From: an uncultured Lachnospiraceae bacterium
Lineage (GTDB): Bacteria > Bacillota > Clostridia > Lachnospirales > Lachnospiraceae
Length of the DNA: 64,000 bases
NCBI GenBank assembly: GCA_947629385.1
Contig: CANRDO010000003.1
Span: forward strand, 78,793-142,792
Reading direction: 5' to 3'
Position numbers and translations under genes: made by a program. The notes beneath the pieces were generated by a model. It was not told the DNA's origin. It made no database searches and saw only the letters and a program-made list of their open reading frames with translations. Positions 32,729 through 39,991 of the stretch are shown here, piece by piece. The stretch's first letter is position 1, and every line of letters begins with the position of its first letter.

Positions 32729-33730
32729 ATGCGGATTGCGTTTTTTGGAACGAAGGATTATGACAGAATCTGGTTCGAGCCTCTATCGAAAGGGGAAGGA
32801 CCGGATTCTTTTGCGTGTGACATTACTTTCTTTGAGGCAAATCTAAAACCGGAGACGGTGGTGCTGGCGTCCGGCTATGACGCGGTGTGCGCGTTCGTGA
32901 ATTCGGATTTGAGTCGATCGGTGCTGGAGAAGCTGCGGGAGCTGGAGGTTCGGCTAGTGCTGCTGCGCTGTGCCGGCTACAATAATGTCGATCTGGAGGC
33001 AGCGAAGGAGCTTGGGATTACGGTTATGCGCGTGCCGGGCTACAGTCCGCAGGCGGTCGCGGAGCACGCGATGGGGCTGGCGCTGATGGCCGTCCGACAC
33101 CTGCATCGCGCATACACGAAGGTGCGGATCAACGACTTCTCGTTGACCGGACTTTTGGGGCGGAATTTCTACCAGGGGACGGCCGGGATCGTCGGTACCG
33201 GAAAGATCGGAAAGGCAATGGTGAATATCTGCCGTGGATTCGGGATGAAGATCCTTGCGTACGACAAGTATCAGGACCCGACGTTGGAGGAGACCGTCAG
33301 CTATGTTGAGCTTGAGGAGCTGCTGCGCCGGTCCGATCTCGTGTCGCTGCACTGTCCGCTGTTTCATGAGACTTATCACATGATCAACCGGGAGACGATT
33401 GCGCTGATGAAGGACACGGCGGTGCTTGTCAACACCTCGCGCGGCGGACTGATCGACACGGAGGCACTTCTGGAGGCGCTGCGGGCCAAGAAGTTCGCGG
33501 GTGTCGGGCTCGATGTATACGAGCAGGAGACCGGGATGGTCTATGAGGACCTGTCGGATGATATCATTACGAACGAGACGGTGCCGCGGTTGCTGGCGTT
33601 CCCGAACGTTGTGATTACATCGCATCAGGGATTTTTCACGCGCGAGGCGCTGCAGGCGATCGCGGAGACGACGCTTGCGAATGCGCGGGCCTGGGAGCAG
33701 GGACTGCCGCTGGAGAACGAGGTGCAGTAA
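32729..33730 (+). CDS. D-2-hydroxyacid dehydrogenase (D-lactate dehydrogenase-like)
   Basis: A 333-residue enzyme from the ATG at 32729 (AAGGGAG upstream). The NAD-binding motif GIVGTGKIGKAM is near residue 150. The catalytic arginine in NTSRGG, the glutamate in DVYEQE and the histidine in TSHQGF are present. Overall it is close to fermentative LdhA-type D-lactate dehydrogenases, which reduce pyruvate to D-lactate and recycle NADH. A related enzyme is encoded 127 bases downstream. The two may have different oxo-acid substrates. Confidence 0.88.
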   Translation: MRIAFFGTKDYDRIWFEPLSKGEGPDSFACDITFFEANLKPETVVLASGYDAVCAFVNSDLSRSVLEKLRELEVRLVLLRCAGYNNVDLEAAKELGITVMRVPGYSPQAVAEHAMGLALMAVRHLHRAYTKVRINDFSLTGLLGRNFYQGTAGIVGTGKIGKAMVNICRGFGMKILAYDKYQDPTLEETVSYVELEELLRRSDLVSLHCPLFHETYHMINRETIALMKDTAVLVNTSRGGLIDTEALLEALRAKKFAGVGLDVYEQETGMVYEDLSDDIITNETVPRLLAFPNVVITSHQGFFTREALQAIAETTLANARAWEQGLPLENEVQ

Positions 33731-33857
33731 AAGGGAAAATCTTCCTTGTTTTTTTCAGGAAAAGACGGTAAGATATTCAAGAAAGCGACGAACTGCTTTG
33801 CTTTGAAATGAATTCGTGGTTGGAATAGTTGACATTTAATATACGGAAAGGAAGCGC

Positions 33858-34856
33858 ATGGATATGGCGGCACGAAAGATCGTAGTGTACAGCTACAGAG
33901 ATTTTGACGAGGCGGTATATTTTGAAAAATTCGGAAAGGAATACGATACGGAGATCATCATCTGCCGCGAGGCGCCGGACACAGAAAACGCGCACTTGGC
34001 GGAGGGCTGCGCGGGGGTGAGCGTGCTCACGACGGCGATCACCGAGGACATTATCAAGGTCTGGCAGGAGATGGGCGTGAAGCATATCTCGACCCGGACG
34101 ATCGGCTACGATCATGTGGATGTCGAGGCCGCGAAGCGTCATGGTATCACGGTGAGCAACGTCGCTTACTCGACCGGAAGCGTGGCGGACTACACGGTGA
34201 TGCTGATCCTTATGGCGCTGCGAAAGATGAAGATGATCATGAAGCGCGCGGACGGCATGGACTATTCACTGAAGGACAGCATCGGGCGGCAGCTCGGGGA
34301 TCTGACGGTCGGCGTCATCGGCACCGGGAGGATGGGCGAGCATGTGATCCGCAATCTGAGCGGATTCGGCTGCCGGATCCTGGCGAACGATCTGTATGAG
34401 AAAGAAATCGTGAAGCAGTATGCGACGTATGTGGATCGCGACACTTTATTTGCGGAGAGTGACGTCATCACCTTCCATGTGCCGGCGGCGGACGGCACGC
34501 ACCACATCGTCTGTAAGGAGACGCTTGCGAAGATGAAGGACGGCGTCGTGATCGTGAACACCTCGCGCGGCAGCGTGATCGACACGCCGGTCTTGATCGA
34601 CGCGCTCGAGCAGGGCAAGGTCAGCGCGGCGGCTCTGGACGTCATCGAGAACGAGCTCGGGATTTTTTATGGGGATTATAAATATAAGCTGATCGGGCAC
34701 CGCGAGATGTCTATCCTCAAGGACATGCCGAACGTGCTGATGCTTCCGCACATGGCATTCTACACGGAGAACGCGGTCAGCGACATGGTGCACTACTCGA
34801 TTGAGAGTATCGTGACGGAGGCGGAAGGCGGAAAGAGCCGCTTCCGGGTGGAATAA
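33858..34856 (+). CDS. D-2-hydroxyacid dehydrogenase (VanH/LDH-like)
   Basis: A 332-residue NAD-dependent dehydrogenase. The NAD motif GVIGTGRMGEHV is near residue 153; the catalytic Arg (NTSRGS), Glu (DVIENE) and His (LPHMAF) are present. The segment ISTRTIGYDHVDVEAAKRHG is shared with VanH and D-lactate dehydrogenases. No ligase (vanA) or dipeptidase (vanX) gene follows, so glycopeptide resistance is not indicated. D-lactate or another 2-hydroxyacid is the likely product. It is a paralogue of the gene upstream, with modest identity. Confidence 0.85.
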   Translation: MDMAARKIVVYSYRDFDEAVYFEKFGKEYDTEIIICREAPDTENAHLAEGCAGVSVLTTAITEDIIKVWQEMGVKHISTRTIGYDHVDVEAAKRHGITVSNVAYSTGSVADYTVMLILMALRKMKMIMKRADGMDYSLKDSIGRQLGDLTVGVIGTGRMGEHVIRNLSGFGCRILANDLYEKEIVKQYATYVDRDTLFAESDVITFHVPAADGTHHIVCKETLAKMKDGVVIVNTSRGSVIDTPVLIDALEQGKVSAAALDVIENELGIFYGDYKYKLIGHREMSILKDMPNVLMLPHMAFYTENAVSDMVHYSIESIVTEAEGGKSRFRVE

Positions 34857-34924
34857 GATCTGACAGAATGCATATGATCATAGAGAGTATTTGATCATGT
34901 GGCGATTTCTGATTAGGAACATAT

Positions 34925-34942
34925 TATACCCGATAAGGTATA
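34925..34942. promoter_or_regulatory. HipB-type operator 1
   Basis: TATACC-CGATAA-GGTATA, a perfect inverted repeat with a six-base spacer. First of three similar sites upstream of the hip locus. Confidence 0.7.
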
Positions 34943-34964
34943 TGATTGGATTTGTGAAAGAATC

Positions 34965-34982
34965 TACACCTTAGCGGGTATA
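34965..34982. promoter_or_regulatory. HipB-type operator 2
   Basis: TACACC-TTAGCG-GGTATA, one mismatch from operator 1 in the arms, centred 40 bases downstream of it. Confidence 0.65.
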
Positions 34983-35006
34983 TTTATAGAGAATTATTCT
35001 TGATTT

Positions 35007-35024
35007 TAACCCCGAAAGGGTATA
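35007..35024. promoter_or_regulatory. HipB-type operator 3, at the promoter
   Basis: TAACCC-CGAAAG-GGTATA, centred 42 bases after operator 2 and just ahead of a perfect TATAAT (35031-35036). Binding here would block RNA polymerase. Confidence 0.6.
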
Positions 35025-35152
35025 AAATAATATAATAGAAAAACATATTCTGAGAATAATCTATTGCAGAGACAGCAAACGGCGGTAGGAAACGGATAGC
35101 AGAAAACAATGTGCAGCAGAAAGCGATAAGCGATATGGAGGCGACAATCACA

Positions 35153-35356
35153 ATGAACAGGATTGCCGAATTTATAAAAACGAATAGGCGGGCAGCAGGT
35201 CTGACGCAAGAGGAATTTGCTCTGCGCTCCGGACTCGGATTGCGCTTTGTCCGGGAGCTGGAACAGGGCAAGGAGACCGTGCGGATGGACAAGGTCAACG
35301 AGGCGCTTGCGATGTTTGGCATGGAGGCGGTTCCCGGAAGAAAGGATGAGCGCTGA
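35153..35356 (+). CDS. HipB-like antitoxin/repressor (XRE family)
   Basis: A 67-residue helix-turn-helix protein from the ATG at 35153, with GGAGG at 35137-35141; in-frame starts at 35111 and 35135 would add a short tail. The XRE fold is clear: IAEFIKTNRRAAGLTQEEFA, then the recognition helix GLGLRFVRELEQG. It corresponds to HipB, which binds DNA as a dimer and holds the Hip kinase. It overlaps the next gene by one base. Three palindromes upstream are its likely operators, so the operon is autoregulated. Confidence 0.88.
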   Translation: MNRIAEFIKTNRRAAGLTQEEFALRSGLGLRFVRELEQGKETVRMDKVNEALAMFGMEAVPGRKDER

Positions 35357-35685
35357 TGGATGGATTTCGAACAGCCTATGTCTATGTGAGAGATGTATAT
35401 GCGGGTATTCTCTGCGAGACGGATGAGGGGTATTCCTTTGCTTATGACACCGAATACCTTGCCATGAACGGTGCTGCCGCCGTTTCACTGACGCTGCCCA
35501 TTACGAAGGAAACCTACACATCAAAAACGCTGTTTCCTTTTTTTGACGGATTGATTCCGGAAGGGTGGCTTTTGGATGCCGTCAGTCGAAATTGGAAAAT
35601 AGATATACGGGATCGTTTCGGGCTTCTGCTTGTCGCCTGCAGGGATACAATCGGGGCGGTTTCGATCCGGGAGGAACGAGTATGA
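35356..35685 (+). CDS. HipS-like protein (HipA N-terminal subdomain)
   Basis: A 109-residue protein equal to the N-subdomain 1 of HipA encoded as a separate gene: AYVYVRDVYAGILCETDEG, then the typical FPFFDGLIPEGWLLD and FGLLLVACRDTIGAVSI. In the tripartite HipBST system of enteropathogenic E. coli the homologous HipS neutralises the HipT kinase. Here it is placed between hipB and the kinase gene and overlaps the kinase by four bases (ATGA). I infer the same antitoxin role. Confidence 0.8.
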   Translation: MDGFRTAYVYVRDVYAGILCETDEGYSFAYDTEYLAMNGAAAVSLTLPITKETYTSKTLFPFFDGLIPEGWLLDAVSRNWKIDIRDRFGLLLVACRDTIGAVSIREERV

Positions 35686-36635
35686 ATTGTCTGTGCTGTG
35701 GAAAACCTCTTTCGGAGGTGGAAGAACAGAGTGGGTGGCATAAGAGATGTGTCAGGAGCTTTTTTGGTACAGCCGCTGTTCCGGAAATAGAGATTGATGA
35801 GGAGGCGTTGGAGCATCTTGCGAAAGAGAGCACAAACAAAGGTTTTACTGTGCCGGGAGTGCAGAAAAAATTATCTCTGCATCTTTTTTCCGAAGGGAAA
35901 AATCCCCGACTTACACTTGTGAACTATCCTACCGGATATATTTTGAAACCTCAGGTCGAGCAATTCGAGGCGCTTCCGGAAGCGGAGCAGCTGGTGATGT
36001 CTATGGCGGACGCCGCGGGGATTAAGACCGTCCCGCATGCGCTGATTCGTAAAGATGGGGAATATGCGTATATCACCCGGCGTGTTGATCGCGTGATCGG
36101 GAAAGATACGGTTCAGAAGTTTGCCATGGAGGATTTCTGCCAGCTCGATCTTCGTTTGACACAGGACAAATATCGGGGTTCGTACGAACGCTGCGCGAAG
36201 ATCATAGAAAAATATTCCAGCCGGAGAGGTCTTGATATGACGGAGCTATACATGCGGTTGGTTTTCTGTTATCTTGTCGGAAATTCCGATATGCATCTCA
36301 AGAACTTTTCCTTGATCGAGACGGAGGAGAGAAGTGGAAGATATATTCTTTCGCCGGCCTATGATCTGCTTCCCGTCAACCTGATCATGCCGGAAGATCA
36401 GGAGGAATTCGCGTTGACGATGAACGGTAAAAAAAGAAATATTCACGGGGGAGATTTTCTGGTCTATGCCGAAAAATGCGGGATCGGAAGGGTTCCGGCA
36501 ATGAAGATGATCCGCAGGCTGGTCTCTCTGAAGCCGCGGTTTGTCGTCATGTGTGAGGAATCGCTTCTGCCGGAGAAGATGAAGGAAGGCCTGATCCGGC
36601 TAATCGAGGAACGGTGCGGAGTTTTTGAAGAATGA
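35682..36635 (+). CDS. HipT-like Ser/Thr kinase toxin with N-terminal zinc knuckle
   Basis: A 317-residue HipA-family kinase lacking the N-subdomain that the preceding gene supplies. Residues 1-25 form a CxxC...HxxC zinc knuckle (Cys3, Cys6, His20, Cys23). The Gly-rich loop reads FTVPGVQKKLSL (near residue 60). The catalytic motif VGNSDMHLKN lies near 200 and the metal-binding PAYDLLPV near 226, so the kinase looks active. HipA kinases phosphorylate aminoacyl-tRNA synthetases (GltX or TrpS) and stop growth. The target here is unknown. A bidirectional terminator follows. Confidence 0.85.
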   Translation: MNCLCCGKPLSEVEEQSGWHKRCVRSFFGTAAVPEIEIDEEALEHLAKESTNKGFTVPGVQKKLSLHLFSEGKNPRLTLVNYPTGYILKPQVEQFEALPEAEQLVMSMADAAGIKTVPHALIRKDGEYAYITRRVDRVIGKDTVQKFAMEDFCQLDLRLTQDKYRGSYERCAKIIEKYSSRRGLDMTELYMRLVFCYLVGNSDMHLKNFSLIETEERSGRYILSPAYDLLPVNLIMPEDQEEFALTMNGKKRNIHGGDFLVYAEKCGIGRVPAMKMIRRLVSLKPRFVVMCEESLLPEKMKEGLIRLIEERCGVFEE

Positions 36636-36638
36636 TAG

Positions 36639-36673
36639 AAAAAGTCCCCGGGCGGATGCCTGAGGACTTTTTT
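36639..36673. terminator. Bidirectional terminator
   Basis: AAAAAGTCC (36639-36647), loop with GGC/GCC pairing, GGACTTTTTT (36664-36673). It ends the hip operon on the plus strand and the tRNA-Ser transcript on the minus strand. Confidence 0.85.
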
Positions 36674-36679
36674 CTGTAG

Positions 36680-36767
36680 CGGAGAGTGTGGGATTCGAAC
36701 CCACGTGCCCAGTAAAGGACAACCGCATTTCGAGTGCGGCTCGTTATGACCACTTCGATAACTCTCC
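36680..36767 (-). tRNA. tRNA-Ser (CGA)
   Basis: An 88-base tRNA. Acceptor arms GGAGAGT/ACTCTCC, anticodon arm CCGCA-CTCGAAA-TGCGG giving anticodon CGA, a long variable arm as expected for serine, and the T arm GTGGGTTCGAATCCCAC. The CCA end is not encoded. It reads TCG codons. Confidence 0.96.
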
Positions 36768-36860
36768 AAGTCAGTGCTTTTCTATTATAAGTCACGGGAT
36801 TTGTTCCGTCAACTGTTTTCTCGACCTTCTGAATTTCTTTTTGATGTTCCGACCCTTTTT

Positions 36861-37370
36861 TCAGATTTCTGAAATTTCCTTTTCAATTCTTTTTATTTCC
36901 CGCAGCTCCCGGAAGAAGCCGGACAGCATCTTGCTACATTCCTGCTCCAGCACACCGCGCGCGACGATCACCTGGTGATTGAATTGCTCCATCTCCAGAA
37001 GATTGAGCACGGAGCCTGCGCAGCCGGCCTTGGGATTCATGCTGCCGATGACCGCGCGCGTGATGCGGGACTGGACGATCGCCCCGGCGCACATCTGGCA
37101 CGGCTCGAGCGTGATGTAGATTGTGCAGCCCTCCAGCCTCCAGTCGCCAAGCTTTTTGCTGGCACGGCGGATCGCGTTGATCTCCGCGTGTGAGGTGGTA
37201 TTCTTGTCAGTGTTGCGGCGGTTGTAGCCGCGCGCGACGATCTTTCCGTCGCAGACGATCACGCAGCCGATCGGTACCTCCTGCAGCGCGTAGGCCTTCC
37301 GGGCCTGGCGCAGCGCCTCGCGCATAAATTTTTCGTCGATTTCCCGGGACACCGGGGGCAGAGAGATCAT
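36861..37370 (-). CDS. tadA: tRNA-specific adenosine deaminase
   Basis: A 169-residue zinc deaminase. The catalytic HAE (His61, Glu63) and the zinc cysteines in EPCQMC (Cys91, Cys94) are intact. The family converts adenosine 34 of tRNA-Arg(ACG) to inosine, needed to read CGN codons, and works as a dimer in the cytosol. The protein has a helical C-terminal extension after residue 145. It lies between the SRP RNA gene (41 bases upstream) and tRNA-Ser, a neighbourhood often seen in Firmicutes, and may be partly transcribed from the SRP RNA promoter. Confidence 0.94.
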   Translation of the reverse strand: MISLPPVSREIDEKFMREALRQARKAYALQEVPIGCVIVCDGKIVARGYNRRNTDKNTTSHAEINAIRRASKKLGDWRLEGCTIYITLEPCQMCAGAIVQSRITRAVIGSMNPKAGCAGSVLNLLEMEQFNHQVIVARGVLEQECSKMLSGFFRELREIKRIEKEISEI

Positions 37371-37410
37371 GATAGAGTCCTTTCATGGAGACTGGGCTTT
37401 TTTTAAATTT

Positions 37411-37679
37411 AAATCCGTGCGCCTCCCATCGAATGCATATCACAGACGTTACTCTGACAGTTAGCTCGGCCCAGGCGCCCTCACGGCACACAGAGAGTTC
37501 CGCTTAGTGCTGCTTTGTTCCCAACCTGACACGGTTCACGGGTCCCTGTTGCGCGAGACCCAAACGTCAACACCACTTATCAGAGGCTGCTCCGCAATCG
37601 TACACCCTCCGTTCGGCATCACCCCTGCTGTAGCGGATTGCAGGTACAGGGCACCGCTATCTCCCCGGCTGCACGGACT
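37411..37679 (-). ncRNA. ffs: Signal recognition particle RNA (long Firmicutes type)
   Basis: About 269 bases on the minus strand. The 5' Alu region reads GCCGGGGAGATAGCGGTGCC. The S-domain has the GTCAGGTTGGGAAC and AGCAGCACTAAG signature that binds Ffh. The 5' TCCGTGC (37677-37671) pairs with the 3' GCACGGA (37420-37414), closing the molecule. It is the scaffold for Ffh and co-translational membrane targeting. No T-rich terminator is clear before tadA. Confidence 0.93.
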
Positions 37680-37684
37680 CCCTA

Positions 37685-37713
37685 ACTATACAGGTTTTGC
37701 GGGGCTTTGTCAA
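37685..37713 (-). promoter_or_regulatory. SRP RNA promoter
   Basis: On the minus strand a perfect TTGACA, 17 bases, TATAGT, with the transcript start about six bases downstream. It is a strong housekeeping promoter. Confidence 0.85.
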
Positions 37714-37783
37714 GTCTGCCGAGATGATGTGAGCAAAAGAAAGATCAGTATAAAATATGTACCGAATCCGCGTCAAAAAGTCT

Positions 37784-37812
37784 TGACATTTTCCATGAAA
37801 AAAGGTATTATC
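37784..37812 (+). promoter_or_regulatory. Promoter of the rubrerythrin gene
   Basis: Perfect TTGACA (37784-37789), 17 bases, TATTAT (37807-37812). Downstream, GATAA...TTATC (37817-37835) is a loose dyad that could be a Fur/PerR-type site. Confidence 0.75.
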
Positions 37813-37857
37813 TCAGATAACAGGAATAATTATCAATTTTAAAAGGAGGAATATATC

Positions 37858-38400
37858 ATGAAAGAATTAAAGGGCACCAAGACCGAACAGAACCTGCAGG
37901 CTGCGTTTGCCGGGGAGTCTCAGGCGCGCAACAAATATACGTACTTCGCGAGCAAGGCGAAGAAGGACGGTTATGTCCAGATCGCGGCGATTTTCGAGGA
38001 AACGGCAGCGAACGAAAAGGAGCACGCGAAGATCTGGTACAAGCTGTTGAACGGCGGCGCGGTGGGCTCCACGATCGAGAATCTCGAGGAGGCCGCGGCA
38101 GGCGAGAACTATGAGTGGACCGACATGTACGCAGGCTTCGCGAAGGACGCGCGCGAGGAAGGTTTCGACGACATTGCTTTCCTGTTTGAGGAAGTGGCGA
38201 AGATCGAGAAGGAGCATGAGGAGCGCTACCGCAAGCTGCTCGCGAACATCAAGGGCGACCTTGTATTTTCCAAGGAGGGCGACGTGGTGTGGCAGTGCTC
38301 GAACTGCGGTCACATCTGCGTGGGCAAGAAGGCCCCGGAGGTATGTCCGGTGTGCGCGCATCCGCAGAGCTATTTCCAGGTGAAGGCAGAGAATTATTAA
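37858..38400 (+). CDS. Rubrerythrin
   Basis: A 180-residue protein of the classic order: an N-terminal ferritin-like di-iron domain ([18 protein letters not shown], then AANEKEHAK and [11 protein letters not shown] ligands) and a C-terminal rubredoxin domain ([20 protein letters not shown]). It reduces hydrogen peroxide using electrons from rubredoxin or NADH-dependent reductases and is a main peroxide defence in anaerobes. It has its own strong promoter and AAAGGAGG ribosome site. Together with the reverse rubrerythrin at 12051 the cell has two peroxide reductases. Confidence 0.95.
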   Translation: MKELKGTKTEQNLQAAFAGESQARNKYTYFASKAKKDGYVQIAAIFEETAANEKEHAKIWYKLLNGGAVGSTIENLEEAAAGENYEWTDMYAGFAKDAREEGFDDIAFLFEEVAKIEKEHEERYRKLLANIKGDLVFSKEGDVVWQCSNCGHICVGKKAPEVCPVCAHPQSYFQVKAENY

Positions 38401-38571
38401 GAACGGCTGTATGATATGCTGCATTGCGGGTCGGGCTGATCTGTGATGCGGCATAACTTGACTTTGCGTGTTTTACGGGTCATCAGATCATAAAGCTGTC
38501 TCGGCATGAGTGCGTCATGACTTTTTGAAGCTGATATCGTTACAACATAGAGTTGGGAAAAGGAGAGGAAT

Positions 38572-39951
38572 ATGAAATACAGGTGTTCAGTCTGTGGTTA
38601 TATCTATGAAGGAGACAGTATTCCGGAGGATTTTACCTGTCCGGTCTGCCATCAGCCGGCGGACAAGTTTGTTCCGCTGGAGGATGCGGCGGCGCCCGAG
38701 GAGCCAGTGGCTTCCGACAAGCCGCTTGATCTGTCGTACGATCCGCTGTTCGCGCGGACGGATCCTTCGTGCCGTTTCATGAAGGAGATTCACGAGATGG
38801 CAGTGAGCGGGCATTCCCTGCACAGCGCGATGAGCACGCAGATGCCGATGCCGGGCTGGGACGATATCCTGCTCCTCGGCGCGCAGCTGAATCCGCCGCC
38901 GCTTGACGACGGGGAAGAGGTGGATACGACGACCGTGATCGGCAGGCATGCGAAAAAGCCGATGGTGCTGGAGAGCCCGGTCTATATCTCGCACATGTCA
39001 TTCGGAGCGCTCTCGAAGGAGGCGAAGGTGTCGCTGGCAAAAGGCAGCGCGATGGCGAAGACGGCGATGTGCAGCGGAGAGGGCGGCATTCTCCCTGAGG
39101 AGAAGGCGGCGGCCTATAAGTATATTTTTGAGTATGTTCCGAACCGTTACAGCGTGACACCGGAGAATCTTCAGACCTCGGACGCGATTGAGATCAAGAT
39201 CGGGCAGGGCACGAAGCCCGGCATGGGCGGTCATCTGCCGGGGGATAAGGTGACGAAGGAGATCGCCGAGATCCGTGGCAAGGAGATGGGAAAGGACGTG
39301 CAAAGCCCGTCCAAATTCCCGGACATCAACACGAAGGATGATCTGAAGAATCTGGTCTATATGCTGCGCGAGGCGTCCGGCGGACGTCCGGTCGGCGTTA
39401 AGATCGCGGCGGGCCGCATTGAGAAGGATCTGGAGTTCTGCGTCTACGCGGAGCCGGATTTCATCACGATCGACGGGAGAGGCGGGGCGACAGGCTCCAG
39501 CCCGTTCTTCCTGCGTGAGTCCACGAGCGTTCCGACGGTCTACGCGCTCTATCGGGCGAGAAAATATCTGGATTCTGTCGGTTCGGATATCGACCTCGTC
39601 ATCACGGGCGGGCTGAGGGTGTCCTCGGACTTCGCAAAGGCAATCGCGATGGGCGCGGATGCGGTGGCGGTGGCGTCGGCTCCGCTGATCGCGGCGGCGT
39701 GTCAGCAGTACCGCATCTGCGGCTCCGGCATGTGTCCGGCGGGGATCGCAACGCAGGATCCGGCGCTCCGGGCGCGCGTCAAGGTGGATGCGGCGGCGCA
39801 GCGTGTGGCAAACTACCTCAACGTATCGCTTGAGGAGCTGAAGACCTTCGCGCGCATCACAGGGCACAGGAAGCTGCATGATCTGTCCGTGGACGATCTG
39901 GTCACGATTAGCAGTGAGATTTCGGAGCACACGAACATCCCGCACGCATAA
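38572..39951 (+). CDS. Rubredoxin-glutamate synthase-like flavoprotein
   Basis: A 459-residue protein. Residues 1-35 are a rubredoxin domain (cysteines 5, 8, 23, 26). The remainder matches the FMN-binding central domain of glutamate synthase (SHMSFGALSKEAKVSLAKGS, GEGGILPEE, IKIGQGTKPGMGG, IDGRGGATGSSP, ICGSGMCPAGIATQDP). The amidotransferase domain and the NADPH subunit are missing, so it is not a full glutamate synthase. The rubredoxin part suggests electrons arrive at the FMN from a low-potential donor. It follows the rubrerythrin gene after 171 bases, which hints at a redox role, but the substrate is unknown. Confidence 0.88.
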   Translation: MKYRCSVCGYIYEGDSIPEDFTCPVCHQPADKFVPLEDAAAPEEPVASDKPLDLSYDPLFARTDPSCRFMKEIHEMAVSGHSLHSAMSTQMPMPGWDDILLLGAQLNPPPLDDGEEVDTTTVIGRHAKKPMVLESPVYISHMSFGALSKEAKVSLAKGSAMAKTAMCSGEGGILPEEKAAAYKYIFEYVPNRYSVTPENLQTSDAIEIKIGQGTKPGMGGHLPGDKVTKEIAEIRGKEMGKDVQSPSKFPDINTKDDLKNLVYMLREASGGRPVGVKIAAGRIEKDLEFCVYAEPDFITIDGRGGATGSSPFFLRESTSVPTVYALYRARKYLDSVGSDIDLVITGGLRVSSDFAKAIAMGADAVAVASAPLIAAACQQYRICGSGMCPAGIATQDPALRARVKVDAAAQRVANYLNVSLEELKTFARITGHRKLHDLSVDDLVTISSEISEHTNIPHA

Positions 39952-39991
39952 GAGGACAGTCGAAAATCCTGCAGACAGGAAAGATTGCCTC

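Noticed and set aside
33858..34856. VanH-type vancomycin resistance
   Set aside because: The dehydrogenase resembles VanH, but no vanA-type ligase or vanX dipeptidase is adjacent; lactate dehydrogenase is simpler.
38572..39951. Full glutamate synthase large subunit
   Set aside because: The amidotransferase and C-terminal GXGXG domains are missing; only the FMN domain with a rubredoxin is present.
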